A stretch of 47,860 nucleotides of DNA from NCBI GenBank assembly GCA_035513275.1, contig DATKCJ010000029.1:1-47860 (forward strand), given 5' to 3'. The DNA is from DATKCJ01 sp035513275 (GTDB taxonomy: Bacteria; Verrucomicrobiota; Verrucomicrobiia; Opitutales; Opitutaceae). Positions 23,429-31,235 of the stretch are shown here, one piece after another (within the stretch, counting starts at the first letter, position 1; each line of letters opens with the position of its first letter). Position numbers and translations under genes: made by a program. The notes below the pieces were generated by a model that was given only the letters and a program-made list of their open reading frames with translations, searched no databases and was not told where the DNA came from.

Positions 23429-25846
23429 ATGCAGGATCTGAAACTTGCACTCCGGACCCTGTCCAAATCGCCCGCGTTCACGCTTGTCGCGACTCTCACG
23501 ATCGCCATCGGCATCGGCGCCAACACCACCCTCTACAGCATCTTCGACCGGTTGATGCTCAACCCTGTGTCGATCCCCGAGCCGGAACGCGTCGTCGCGC
23601 TCTGGGCGGTGAACAACGAGCGCGGCTTCGTCGCACCCGCGATCTCGTGGCCACGCTTCGACGAGATCCGCCGCGCCTCGACCTCGTTTGCCGAGCTCGC
23701 CGACAGTTGTTTCGACAGCCACACGCTCACCGGCAACGGCGAGCCCGAGCAGGTGACCGCGCTTCGCGTTACGCACAATTTTTTCAGGACGCTCGGCATC
23801 ACGCCCGCGGCCGGCCGCGACTTCGCCGCCGAGGAAGACGTGCCGGGCGGCCCGTTCGTCGCGATCCTCAGCCACGAATACTGGCAGTCGCGCTTCGGCA
23901 GCCGCGCATCGATCGTCGGCGAGACGATTATGCTCAGCGGCCAGCCGCACGAGGTGGTCGCCGTCATGCCGCCGCGGCTCACGAACCCGATCTCCGGCGT
24001 GCAGGTGTTTGTGCCGCGCATGTTCGAGGTCGCGGGGCTCACGCAAATGCAAGTGCAGGTGGGCGCCGGCTACTCGCAACCCGTCGGCCGGCTCAAACCC
24101 GGCGTCACGCGCGAGCAGGCCAACGCCGAGCTGGTCGCTCTCACGAAGACTTACAAGGAGCAGTTTGCGACGAACCTCGACGCCGACAACGCCATCGAGG
24201 CGCGCCTTCTCGCCGACACGCTCGTGCAAGGCATCCGGCCGACGATGCGCATGCTGCTAGGCGCCGTCGCGTTTGTGCTGCTGATTGCGTGCGCCAACGT
24301 CGCGAGCCTTTTTCTCGGCCGCTTGAGCGCGCGCCACAAGGAGATCGCCGTCCGCCAGTCGCTCGGCGCCTCACGCCGCGCGATCATCCGTCAGTTCCTC
24401 GCCGAGAGCCTCGTGTTTTCTGTGGTCGCGGGCGCGGTCGGCATCCTGCTTGCCAACTGGGCGCTCGATGCGATCCAGGGCGTCGTCGCCAACCAGCTTC
24501 CTCCAAACACCGAACTTTCGTTGAGCTGGCCCGCGGTCACAGCGACGGTCGCGGTCACGTTCCTCGTGTCGATGCTCATCGGCCTGTTTCCATCGCTGCA
24601 GGCGTCAAAGCCGGACCTTGTCGATGCGCTCAAGGATTCCGCGCGCGGCAACGCCGGCGGCGCGCGTGGCCGCAGGTTCCGCGGCGCACTCATCGTGTCG
24701 GAGGTCGCACTCTCGGTTGTGCTTCTCGTCGGCTCGGGTTTGTTGCTGCAGAGCTTTCTAAAACTCCAGAACACACCGCCCGGTTTCAATCCGGACGGGA
24801 TCGCCGTCGCGTTTGTCGGCGCGCCGGTGCAGCGCTACGCGACGCCCGAGTCGCAGCAGCAGTTCTTCGGCGATGTCGTCGAGAGCCTGAAACTCAATCC
24901 GCAAGTGAAGGCGGCGGCCGCCGCAGTCGGCGTGCCGCTCACCGGCTTCTCACCACAGGCGCCCTACACCGTCGGAAGCGACGCCGCGCTACCGCTGTCG
25001 CAGCGCCCGCTCGCCGGATTGCGCCTCGTGAGCGAGGGCTATTTCAAGACGATCGGCATTCCGCTGCGCGAGGGTCGCGAATTCACGGCACACGACCGCA
25101 CGGGCGCGCCGCTCGTTTGCGTGATAAGCGATTCGTTCGCGAAGCGTCTGTTTCCAAACGAGTCGGCGCTCGGCAAGGTTCTGCGTCGCGGACGCGACGC
25201 CGAGCTTGCGCACGAGATCGTGGGTGTCGCCGCCGACGTGAAATCCCTCGGCCTCGCGGCGCCCGCGCCCGATGAGATCTACTATCCCATGCGTCAGCTC
25301 CCGCGAGCTGGCATGTCGATCGTCGCGCGTGTCGATGGCGACCCTGCGATGCTCCAGTCGATCATGACCACGGCCGTCGCCGCGGTGGACAAGGATCAGC
25401 CCATCTCGTTCTTCCAGACGATGGACACGATCATCGGGCAGAACCTCGGCTTCCAGCGGATCGTCGCCACGCTCACGGGGATATTCGCATTCGTGGCGCT
25501 GCTCCTCGCCGCGGTCGGGCTCTACAGTGTGCTCGCCTACAGCGTGGCCCAGCGCACCGCTGAGATCGGCATCCGGATGGCACTCGGCGCGCAACGCACG
25601 CAGGTGCTATCGCTGATCGTGCGGCAGGGAATGATCCTCGTGGGCGTTGGACTCGTAGTCGGGCTCGGGGCGGCGTTCGGCGCGGGCACGCTCATCGCGT
25701 CACTGCTGTTCGAGACGCAGCCGTTCGACTCGGCGATCTATGCAATCGTGACGGTGCTGTTCGCCGCTGTGGCGCTGCTCGCGTGCACGCTGCCAGCGCT
25801 GCGAGCTGCGAGGATCGATCCGATCGTCGCGTTGCGGGCGGAGTGA
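23429..25846 (+). CDS. Orphan MacB/FtsX-type ABC permease (ADOP family)
   Basis: An 805-residue paralogue of the gene at 19520. The Met at 23429 is chosen because it aligns with the family start (QDLKLALRTLSKSPAFT). Two MacB-type halves are visible: periplasmic domain 1 about 50-270, FtsX 1 about 280-400 (RQSLGASRRAIIRQFLAES), periplasmic domain 2 about 440-640 and FtsX 2 about 690-800 (AEIGIRMALGAQRTQVL, ending RIDPIVALRAE). No neighbouring ATPase. Cargo unknown. Divergence from its paralogues is substantial along the length, so this is not a recent tandem duplication. Confidence 0.9.
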   Translation: MQDLKLALRTLSKSPAFTLVATLTIAIGIGANTTLYSIFDRLMLNPVSIPEPERVVALWAVNNERGFVAPAISWPRFDEIRRASTSFAELADSCFDSHTLTGNGEPEQVTALRVTHNFFRTLGITPAAGRDFAAEEDVPGGPFVAILSHEYWQSRFGSRASIVGETIMLSGQPHEVVAVMPPRLTNPISGVQVFVPRMFEVAGLTQMQVQVGAGYSQPVGRLKPGVTREQANAELVALTKTYKEQFATNLDADNAIEARLLADTLVQGIRPTMRMLLGAVAFVLLIACANVASLFLGRLSARHKEIAVRQSLGASRRAIIRQFLAESLVFSVVAGAVGILLANWALDAIQGVVANQLPPNTELSLSWPAVTATVAVTFLVSMLIGLFPSLQASKPDLVDALKDSARGNAGGARGRRFRGALIVSEVALSVVLLVGSGLLLQSFLKLQNTPPGFNPDGIAVAFVGAPVQRYATPESQQQFFGDVVESLKLNPQVKAAAAAVGVPLTGFSPQAPYTVGSDAALPLSQRPLAGLRLVSEGYFKTIGIPLREGREFTAHDRTGAPLVCVISDSFAKRLFPNESALGKVLRRGRDAELAHEIVGVAADVKSLGLAAPAPDEIYYPMRQLPRAGMSIVARVDGDPAMLQSIMTTAVAAVDKDQPISFFQTMDTIIGQNLGFQRIVATLTGIFAFVALLLAAVGLYSVLAYSVAQRTAEIGIRMALGAQRTQVLSLIVRQGMILVGVGLVVGLGAAFGAGTLIASLLFETQPFDSAIYAIVTVLFAAVALLACTLPALRAARIDPIVALRAE

Positions 25847-25919
25847 ACAGACTCGCGAGACCCGGGACGGTTGTTTCTTCTTCACCGCGTGAACTCTCGT
25901 TGCGAATCAGCGACCTTGT

Positions 25920-25975
25920 CCCTGTCCTCACGGACAGGGCTACATTCAGATGTAGCCCGCCGCGTGAGCGGCGGG
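25920..25975. repeat. Head-to-head REP-like pair touching a start codon
   Basis: Unit 1: CCCTGTCC, loop TCAC, GGACAGGG, CTACA (25920-25944). Six-base spacer TTCAGA. Unit 2: TGTAG (25951-25955), CCCGCCGC, loop GTGA, GCGGCGGG (ends 25975). The two units face each other like a BIME. Base 25976 is the A of the likely ATG of the next gene. Confidence 0.8.
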
Positions 25976-26713
25976 ATGTCTTTGCTGTTGTTCGTGACGC
26001 TCTCTATGGCGCTGCTCCAATCCTCGGCGTCAGCCCAACAACCTTCTCCTGCACCCGACACCCTCTTCGCCGTGCGGTTCACGACCGGGCCGAAGTGGGA
26101 CTCCGCAAAAGCGCCCAACGTGCAGGAGTTCTTCGCGGAGCACAGCGCCAACCTCTCGCGACTTCGGCGGGAGGGCGTGCTCGTCATTGGCGCACGCTAC
26201 GGCGAGGTCGGTCTCGTTGTGTTGCGCCTCCCCGATGAAGACGCAGTGAAGGCGCAGCTCGCGCGCGATCCCTCGATCGAGGCCGGCACATTCGTTGCGC
26301 AGATCGACCGGTTCATGCCGTTCATGCACGGATCGACGCAGGCGCCGCTCGCGACGCGGGAGGCCATCGCGCTGCGCGCCTACTACGACGCGTTCAACCG
26401 GCATGAGGCCGATGCGACCGCGGCATTTCTCGCCAAGGACGTGAAGTGGTATTCCGTGTCGGGCGACACACAGTCGCTCGACGGCGACGGTCGCGAATCG
26501 ATCCGCGACTGGCTCGCCGGTTATTTCAAAAAACTGCCCGACGTGAAGTCCGACGTGCTCGAGCTTCGCCAGACCGGTTCCCACCTCTTCGTTCACGAGC
26601 GCGTGAGTTGGACAGGCGCCGATGGCACGGCGAAGCGCGCCTCTGCCCTCGCAATCTACGAAGTGCGCGACGAGCTCATCCAGCGCGTTTGGTATTTCCC
26701 GGCGGGCGAATGA
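25976..26713 (+). CDS. Exported YCII-like / SnoaL-like fusion protein
   Basis: A 245-residue protein with a likely signal peptide (MSLLLFVTLSMALLQSSASAQ). Residues about 28-120 resemble a YCII/dimeric alpha-beta-barrel domain (FAVRFTTGPKW...EHSANLSRLRREGVLVIGARYG...IDRFMPF). Residues about 125-243 form an NTF2/SnoaL-like cone (LRAYYDAFNRHEADATAAFLAKDVKWYSV...ALAIYEVRDELIQRVWYFP). No catalytic role can be assigned. The start is unusual: the ATG follows directly on the arm of a REP-like hairpin, with no separate Shine-Dalgarno; starts within or before the repeat (GTG at 25964, an upstream frame from 25871) are open alternatives and would add basic residues ahead of the hydrophobic stretch. Confidence 0.7.
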   Translation: MSLLLFVTLSMALLQSSASAQQPSPAPDTLFAVRFTTGPKWDSAKAPNVQEFFAEHSANLSRLRREGVLVIGARYGEVGLVVLRLPDEDAVKAQLARDPSIEAGTFVAQIDRFMPFMHGSTQAPLATREAIALRAYYDAFNRHEADATAAFLAKDVKWYSVSGDTQSLDGDGRESIRDWLAGYFKKLPDVKSDVLELRQTGSHLFVHERVSWTGADGTAKRASALAIYEVRDELIQRVWYFPAGE

Positions 26714-26725
26714 GCCGTCAGCAGT

Positions 26726-27457
26726 TCACGCGGTGCGCGGCCTCAGCAGCGCGCGCGTCAGCACGATGTGTCCGGCGATCGCACCGGCCACGCAGACAGG
26801 ACCGATGAGTGCGTAGGGCAGGTGTAGCGCGAGCAGCAGCGGCGGTTGCTGGCCCCAGCCGATCGGAATCGGAGACGAAAGCGCCGCCACGCGAATCACA
26901 TTCAAAAGCAGCGCAAAGCCCACGACGTTCGCCGCCCACGCGAGCGCACGGCTGCGGATCGCAAAAGGCGCCACGATGATCGCGAGCGCGCCGGAGATGA
27001 TGTCCCAGTTCTGGCCGTCCCAAGTCATGGTCTGCGGAATCGTTCCCTGTTCCGCCCAACTGTGCAGCACGAGCTCGAGCGGCACGCGAAACGCGTGGAA
27101 CCCCACGAGCGCGACCAGCGGCACATTCGCGGCGATCCGGCCGCCCAGTGACGAGAAGCCCGCCCAGACGCCCGCGATCAGAACCGTGCCAAAAAAGAAC
27201 GGCAGTCCCCGCAACGGCAACCGATCCATCGCCCCGCTGCCGACGACAACACATACCAATAGTATCCACGCAATCAGGCCCGCCGCCGTGAACGCCGCCA
27301 CGCGACGCCCGCCGCCCGGCTCGCTGCGGCAGGCGAAGAATGCTGCGACGGGAATCGCCGCGGACACGAACGCCACAACGACTAGAAATGCCGCGACCGA
27401 ACCGGAACTTGCGGGAGTGAACTCCACGGGGAATCGTATTGGAACCAATTCGCGCAT
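26726..27457 (-). CDS. Unrecognised polytopic membrane protein
   Basis: A 243-residue hydrophobic protein with about seven predicted membrane segments (for example AFLVVVAFVSAAIPVAAFF, GLIAWILLVCVVVGSG, FFFGTVLIAGVWAG, LHLPYALIGPVCVAGAIAG). The Met at 27457 is chosen over a longer Arg-rich frame that lacks hydrophobic character. No family is recognised. It ends 13 bases from the end of the YCII/SnoaL gene (convergent) and is divergent from the arylamine N-acetyltransferase gene with 74 bases between. Function unknown. Confidence 0.7.
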   Translation of the reverse strand: MRELVPIRFPVEFTPASSGSVAAFLVVVAFVSAAIPVAAFFACRSEPGGGRRVAAFTAAGLIAWILLVCVVVGSGAMDRLPLRGLPFFFGTVLIAGVWAGFSSLGGRIAANVPLVALVGFHAFRVPLELVLHSWAEQGTIPQTMTWDGQNWDIISGALAIIVAPFAIRSRALAWAANVVGFALLLNVIRVAALSSPIPIGWGQQPPLLLALHLPYALIGPVCVAGAIAGHIVLTRALLRPRTA

Positions 27458-27531
27458 TTCGCAATGCCGCCTTCGCCCGCGCCGAAACACGCGTGACGGC
27501 GCCCGCGCCATCCACCTATCCTCCCCCCGCC

Positions 27532-28356
27532 ATGGATGCGCCGCCGTTTTCACCCGACCTCGACGCCTACTTCGCACGCATCGGCTACGCCGGCGCGCGC
27601 GAGCCGACGCTCGATACGCTCGGCGCCATCCAGCTCGCCCACCTCAACACGATCCCATTCGAAAACGTCGACGTGCTCCTCGGCCACCGGATCCACATGG
27701 AACCCGCCGCGGTCGAGGCCAAGCTCGTGCACGCCCGGCGCGGCGGCTACTGCTTCGAACAGAACACGCTCCTGCGCGAAGTGTTGCGCGCGCTGGGCTT
27801 CAAGGTCACTGCGCTCCTCTCCCGCGTGCGGCGCAACGTCCCGCCCGACGTCCTCACGCCGCTCACGCACATGGTGCTCGTAGTCGCGATTGACGGACGC
27901 GAGTGGCTCGCCGACGTCGGTTTTGGTTCCGTGGGGATCACGGCCCCGCTCGCGCTCGACCGCACCGAGGAACAGGAGACTCCGCACGAGCCACACCGCC
28001 TCGTGCGCGTCGGCCGCACAATCCTCCACCAAGTGAAGCTCGGCGCGGACTGGATTGACGTCTACGAGTTCCTCCCTGAGGAGCCCGCGCCGATCGATTT
28101 CGAACTGGGCAACTGGTTCAGTTGCACGCACCCGAGGGCCCACTTCACAAGCAACCTCATCGCGTCGCGCGTCGACGGCCCGCAACGCCTGGCGATCTTC
28201 AACCGTGAGTTCACAGTGCGCGGGCGCGACGGACGCGCGGACACGCGCGCGATCGCGTCGCCAGAGGATCTCTTCGATCTGCTCACACAGCGGTTTGGCA
28301 TCAACCTGCCCGCCGGCATGCGGATCGACATCCCCGCGGCGCCGTGGGAAGGGTGA
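27532..28356 (+). CDS. nat: Arylamine N-acetyltransferase
   Basis: A 274-residue NAT enzyme, which transfers acetyl groups from acetyl-CoA to arylamines or hydrazines by a ping-pong mechanism. The catalytic triad is clear: Cys74 in RRGGYCFEQN, His113 in LTHMVLVV and Asp128 in LADVGFG. The N-terminal IPFENVD motif and the F.NREFTVR stretch are also typical. The Met at 27532 is chosen because it gives the normal N-terminus (DLDAYFARIGY); the longer TTG-initiated frame adds unconserved residues. Length is normal. Monocistronic by appearance, followed by a REP-like cluster. Confidence 0.95.
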   Translation: MDAPPFSPDLDAYFARIGYAGAREPTLDTLGAIQLAHLNTIPFENVDVLLGHRIHMEPAAVEAKLVHARRGGYCFEQNTLLREVLRALGFKVTALLSRVRRNVPPDVLTPLTHMVLVVAIDGREWLADVGFGSVGITAPLALDRTEEQETPHEPHRLVRVGRTILHQVKLGADWIDVYEFLPEEPAPIDFELGNWFSCTHPRAHFTSNLIASRVDGPQRLAIFNREFTVRGRDGRADTRAIASPEDLFDLLTQRFGINLPAGMRIDIPAAPWEG

Positions 28357-28367
28357 GTTGGTTAGAA

Positions 28368-28531
28368 GGTAGGAGCCCGCTCGCGGGCGATGGCCTTCCT
28401 TCCTCCGAGGTGGGGCGCGTTGTCCCTAACGCGCCCTTGTCCCGCTCCTCACGGAGCGGGCTACACAAAGAATCGGCATCGCCCGCACGTGTCCGCCATA
28501 GCCTCGGCGACGGCGGAAGCGGGCTCCTACC
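28368..28531. repeat. 164-bp composite of REP-like hairpins bounded by 13-bp inverted repeats
   Basis: Boundaries are GGTAGGAGCCCGC (28368-28380) and its exact complement GCGGGCTCCTACC (28519-28531). Inside, in order: GCCCGC-TC-GCGGGC (28375-28388); a GGGCGCGTT/AACGCGCCC hairpin with a GTCCCT loop (28413-28436); CCCGCTCC-TCAC-GGAGCGGG plus CTACA (28441-28465); and a long element with arms GCCCGC (28481-28486) and GCGGGC (28519-28524) around the 32-base ACGTGT... core also seen at 933-964. It fills the gap between nat and DUF5069. Confidence 0.8.
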
Positions 28532-28545
28532 CCCGGAAAGGCCCG

Positions 28546-28977
28546 CTACTCCGCCCGCCCTTCCTGAAGCTCGATCAAATCGAACGACGTGCACTCCGGC
28601 CGGTCGCCGAAGCCGCCCTCGACCTTCCACTTCTGGATGTATTTCGCGAGCGCGTCGTTCCAGCCAAACTTGCGCGAGCACTCGTTCCACACGCGCGCCT
28701 GCATCTTGTTCGGCCGCAGACCGCGCGAGAAAATCCACTCCACGATCTCGTCGTCGGTGCCGCCCTCGGCGACGCGCGTCTCGAGGTCCTTGAACGGCAC
28801 GTTGAGGAAGCCGCACAAGTGGCCGTCGAGTCCGACGGAGAGGCCGTAGTTGGCGTGAAAATCCTGGGGCAGCCGGCCTGCCTGCATCAGGCGGATCTTG
28901 TCGATCATCCGACCGAGATGGTGCAGTCCGCCGGCCTTCTTGTCGTAAGGGCTGCGGAATCCGTCGACGAGGGGCAT
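28546..28977 (-). CDS. DUF5069 domain protein
   Basis: A 143-residue soluble protein matching DUF5069: RSPYDKKAGGLHHLGRMIDKIRLMQAGRLPQDFHANYG, followed by a later TDDEIVEWIFSRG segment (family pattern GL.HL.RM.DK.R ... DDE...W). The family is widespread in Planctomycetes and Verrucomicrobiota and has no established function. It lies 48 bases downstream of the transglutaminase-like gene on the same strand and may be cotranscribed. Convergent with nat across the repeat cluster. Confidence 0.8.
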   Translation of the reverse strand: MPLVDGFRSPYDKKAGGLHHLGRMIDKIRLMQAGRLPQDFHANYGLSVGLDGHLCGFLNVPFKDLETRVAEGGTDDEIVEWIFSRGLRPNKMQARVWNECSRKFGWNDALAKYIQKWKVEGGFGDRPECTSFDLIELQEGRAE

Positions 28978-29025
28978 GGTGTGAATGAACTCCTGGGGCC
29001 GGAGGTTGGCGAACTGATTTACGCG

Positions 29026-29841
29026 TCAGGAAGTGACCGGGGTTTCCGGCGCCGATGCCAGCCCGGCGCGGACGGCGGAGACGATCGTGGGCGCGTTCTT
29101 CACCTTGCCGAAGACGGTCGTGAGCGAGGCATTCGCGGCGTCGCGTCCGCGTGCGATCACGGCGATTTCATCCGGAGAGATCCCGTCGGTCGGGTCGAAC
29201 AAATACCACGCGCCTCCAAGGTAAGCCTCGAAACACGCGTGGAAATCCATCGGGTCGAGCCCGACTGCGAATCCGCCGACGTAGCGCGCCGGGATGCTGA
29301 GCGCGCGGCACAGCGCGATCGAAAGGTGCGTGTAGTCGCGGCAGACGCCCTGGCGGTTCTGCCACACGTCCCACGCTGAAGTCCGGCCGTCGGTGGCGCC
29401 TTTCTTGTATTCGAGGTTCGCGTCGACCCAGCGGCACACCTCGCGGACTTGCTCGGCGCGGTTTTCGATCGACCCGAACAGCTCCCACGCCGCCTGCGCG
29501 AACCGGTCGCTCTCGCAATAGCGGCTCGGCAGCATGTAGGTGAGCACGGTCAGCGGAAGGCGGCCGGGGTTGTCGGGCTTCAACTCGGCGGGAAGTTGCA
29601 TGCGGCGCGTCTCGACGGTCGCACTGTATTGAAGTTCGAAACGTCCGGCGGCGGCCTCGACGCGCACCACGCGATTACCCTTCGAACTGGAGATCTTTTC
29701 CGACGCCGTCTCGGGACGAAAGACAAGCTCCTCGGCGACGAGATTCTGCTGCGCGTCGGTATTGACGAGCACATTGAACGTGAAGTGCGCGGTGGGCGTG
29801 AGCACCTCGTAGCCAAGCGTGCAACCGACGTTCAGGATCAT
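29026..29841 (-). CDS. Transglutaminase-like cysteine protein
   Basis: A 271-residue protein of the bacterial transglutaminase-like superfamily. An N-terminal beta domain (about 1-100) precedes the papain-like core with Cys167 (NRQGVCRDYTHL), His201 (MDFHACFEAYLGGAWYLFDPTDG) and Asp216. This order C-H-D and the RDYTHL motif are characteristic. Activity, protease or amide-forming, cannot be told from sequence. There is no signal peptide. The Met at 29841 is used: the long open frame upstream runs antisense through the aldo/keto reductase gene and is not real. Divergent from the aldo/keto reductase gene with 168 bases between; the gap contains a GAAACCC / GGGTTTC inverted repeat. Confidence 0.85.
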   Translation of the reverse strand: MILNVGCTLGYEVLTPTAHFTFNVLVNTDAQQNLVAEELVFRPETASEKISSSKGNRVVRVEAAAGRFELQYSATVETRRMQLPAELKPDNPGRLPLTVLTYMLPSRYCESDRFAQAAWELFGSIENRAEQVREVCRWVDANLEYKKGATDGRTSAWDVWQNRQGVCRDYTHLSIALCRALSIPARYVGGFAVGLDPMDFHACFEAYLGGAWYLFDPTDGISPDEIAVIARGRDAANASLTTVFGKVKNAPTIVSAVRAGLASAPETPVTS

Positions 29842-30009
29842 CTCGGGCAGTGTGCGTGGGACGTCGCGCCCGGCAATTCCAAGCTCGGCCCGGGCCGGAG
29901 GGGGCTGCCGTTCAGGCGCTTGCAGATGAAGAAACCCGTGGGAGAAACCGCCGGTCGCCCGGACAGAGGGTTTCCCTTCGCGAGAGAATCGGTGCATAGT
30001 TCCCCACTC

Positions 30010-30999
30010 ATGAAATACCGCCCGTTCGGAAAACATGGTTTCAACTGCTCGGAAATCGGCTTTGGCGCGTGGGCCATCGGCGGCGCGTGGGGCACGCAGG
30101 CCGATGCCGACTCGCTTGCCGCGCTCAATCGCGCACTCGACCTCGGCTGCAACTTCATCGACACCGCCGCCGGCTACGGCAACGGCCGCAGCGAGCGCCT
30201 CATCGCGCAGGTCCTTCGCGAGCGCACCAGCTCGGGAAAGAAGGATTCCGTCTTGATTGCCACCAAGACGCCGCCGACCGGCGGCATCTGGCCTCCCTCT
30301 CCCTACTGCGTGGCCGAGGAGCGCTACCCCGAGTCCTACCTTCGCGAAAACATCGCCGAGCGCCTCGCTTGTCTCGGCGCGCAGAAACTCGACCTGCTCC
30401 AGCTTCACACCTGGACGCGCGCGTGGAATCGAAACCCGACGCCGTTCAAGACACTGCGCAAACTCCAGGGCGAGGGACTCGTTGGCCTCATCGGCGTTTC
30501 CACGCCCGAACAGGATCAGAACAGCGTGATCGACCTCATGCGCGGCGGATGGATCGACAGCGTTCAAGTGATTTACAACCTCTTTGAGCAGGAGCCCGCT
30601 GCAGAGTTGCTCGACGTCGCGAAAGAGTGCGGCGTCGGCGTGATCGTGCGCGTGGCATTCGACGAGGGCGCGCTCACGGGCAAGTTCACCAAGGAGACGA
30701 AGTTCGCCGACGACGACTTTCGTGCGAAGTATTTCGAGGGCGACCGGCTCACGCGCGCAGTCGGCCACACCGAAGCGATCAAGGCCGACCTCGCGGGCTC
30801 CGGCTACACGATGCCGCAGGCCGCGCTCAAATGGGTACTCGCGCACACCGCGGTCTCCGTCGTCATTCCGGGCATTCGCAACATCGCGCAAGCCGAGGCA
30901 AACTGCGGCGTGAGCGATCTGCCCGAGATGCCCGACAAGCTCCTGAAGAGGCTTCACCGCCACAACTGGCGCCGCGGCGTTTGGTATGGCGGGAAATGA
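30010..30999 (+). CDS. Aldo/keto reductase
   Basis: A 329-residue NAD(P)H-dependent oxidoreductase, a TIM-barrel enzyme reducing aldehydes or ketones. The catalytic tetrad is visible: Asp51 and Tyr56 (NFIDTAAGYGNGRSE), Lys86 (LIATKTPP) and His133 (LLQLHTW). The C-terminal cofactor motif (SVVIPGIRNIAQAEAN) is also present. The N-terminus MKYRPFGKHGFNCSEIGFG is the standard start, so the longer frame upstream is discarded. The physiological substrate is unknown. Confidence 0.9.
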   Translation: MKYRPFGKHGFNCSEIGFGAWAIGGAWGTQADADSLAALNRALDLGCNFIDTAAGYGNGRSERLIAQVLRERTSSGKKDSVLIATKTPPTGGIWPPSPYCVAEERYPESYLRENIAERLACLGAQKLDLLQLHTWTRAWNRNPTPFKTLRKLQGEGLVGLIGVSTPEQDQNSVIDLMRGGWIDSVQVIYNLFEQEPAAELLDVAKECGVGVIVRVAFDEGALTGKFTKETKFADDDFRAKYFEGDRLTRAVGHTEAIKADLAGSGYTMPQAALKWVLAHTAVSVVIPGIRNIAQAEANCGVSDLPEMPDKLLKRLHRHNWRRGVWYGGK

Positions 31000-31235
31000 G
31001 GGACGCGCATCCCTGTGACGCAGGTCTCCGACCTGCGGACCCGCGTCAATAGACCCGCGCTGCGTACAGGGCGCATGGTCGTAGCCAAGCATTCGACCTC
31101 ACAGGAACTTCGTAGCCGCCGAGGTAACGAGGCGGATCAAGCGCAGTCACCGCACTCAGCGACGATCCCACCCGCGTCCCGCAGCGAATCTCCGATCCAC
31201 TTGTAAACTAATAGATGACAAGTTGTCCGGGCCGC
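31000..31235. repeat. Intergenic repeat cluster
   Basis: No gene here. A GGGA/TCCC mini-palindrome lies at about 30999-31013, CGCAGGTC-TCC-GACCTGCG at 31019-31037, and a family B repeat GTAGCCGCC...GGCGGATC at 31112-31138, whose ends pair (GCCGCC/GGCGG). The gap lies between the end of the aldo/keto reductase gene and the end of an ADOP gene (convergent). Confidence 0.55.

Noticed and set aside
29842..31092. Minus-strand extension of the transglutaminase frame
   Set aside because: It runs antisense through the whole aldo/keto reductase gene and lacks conserved residues; the Met at 29841 gives a normal N-terminus.
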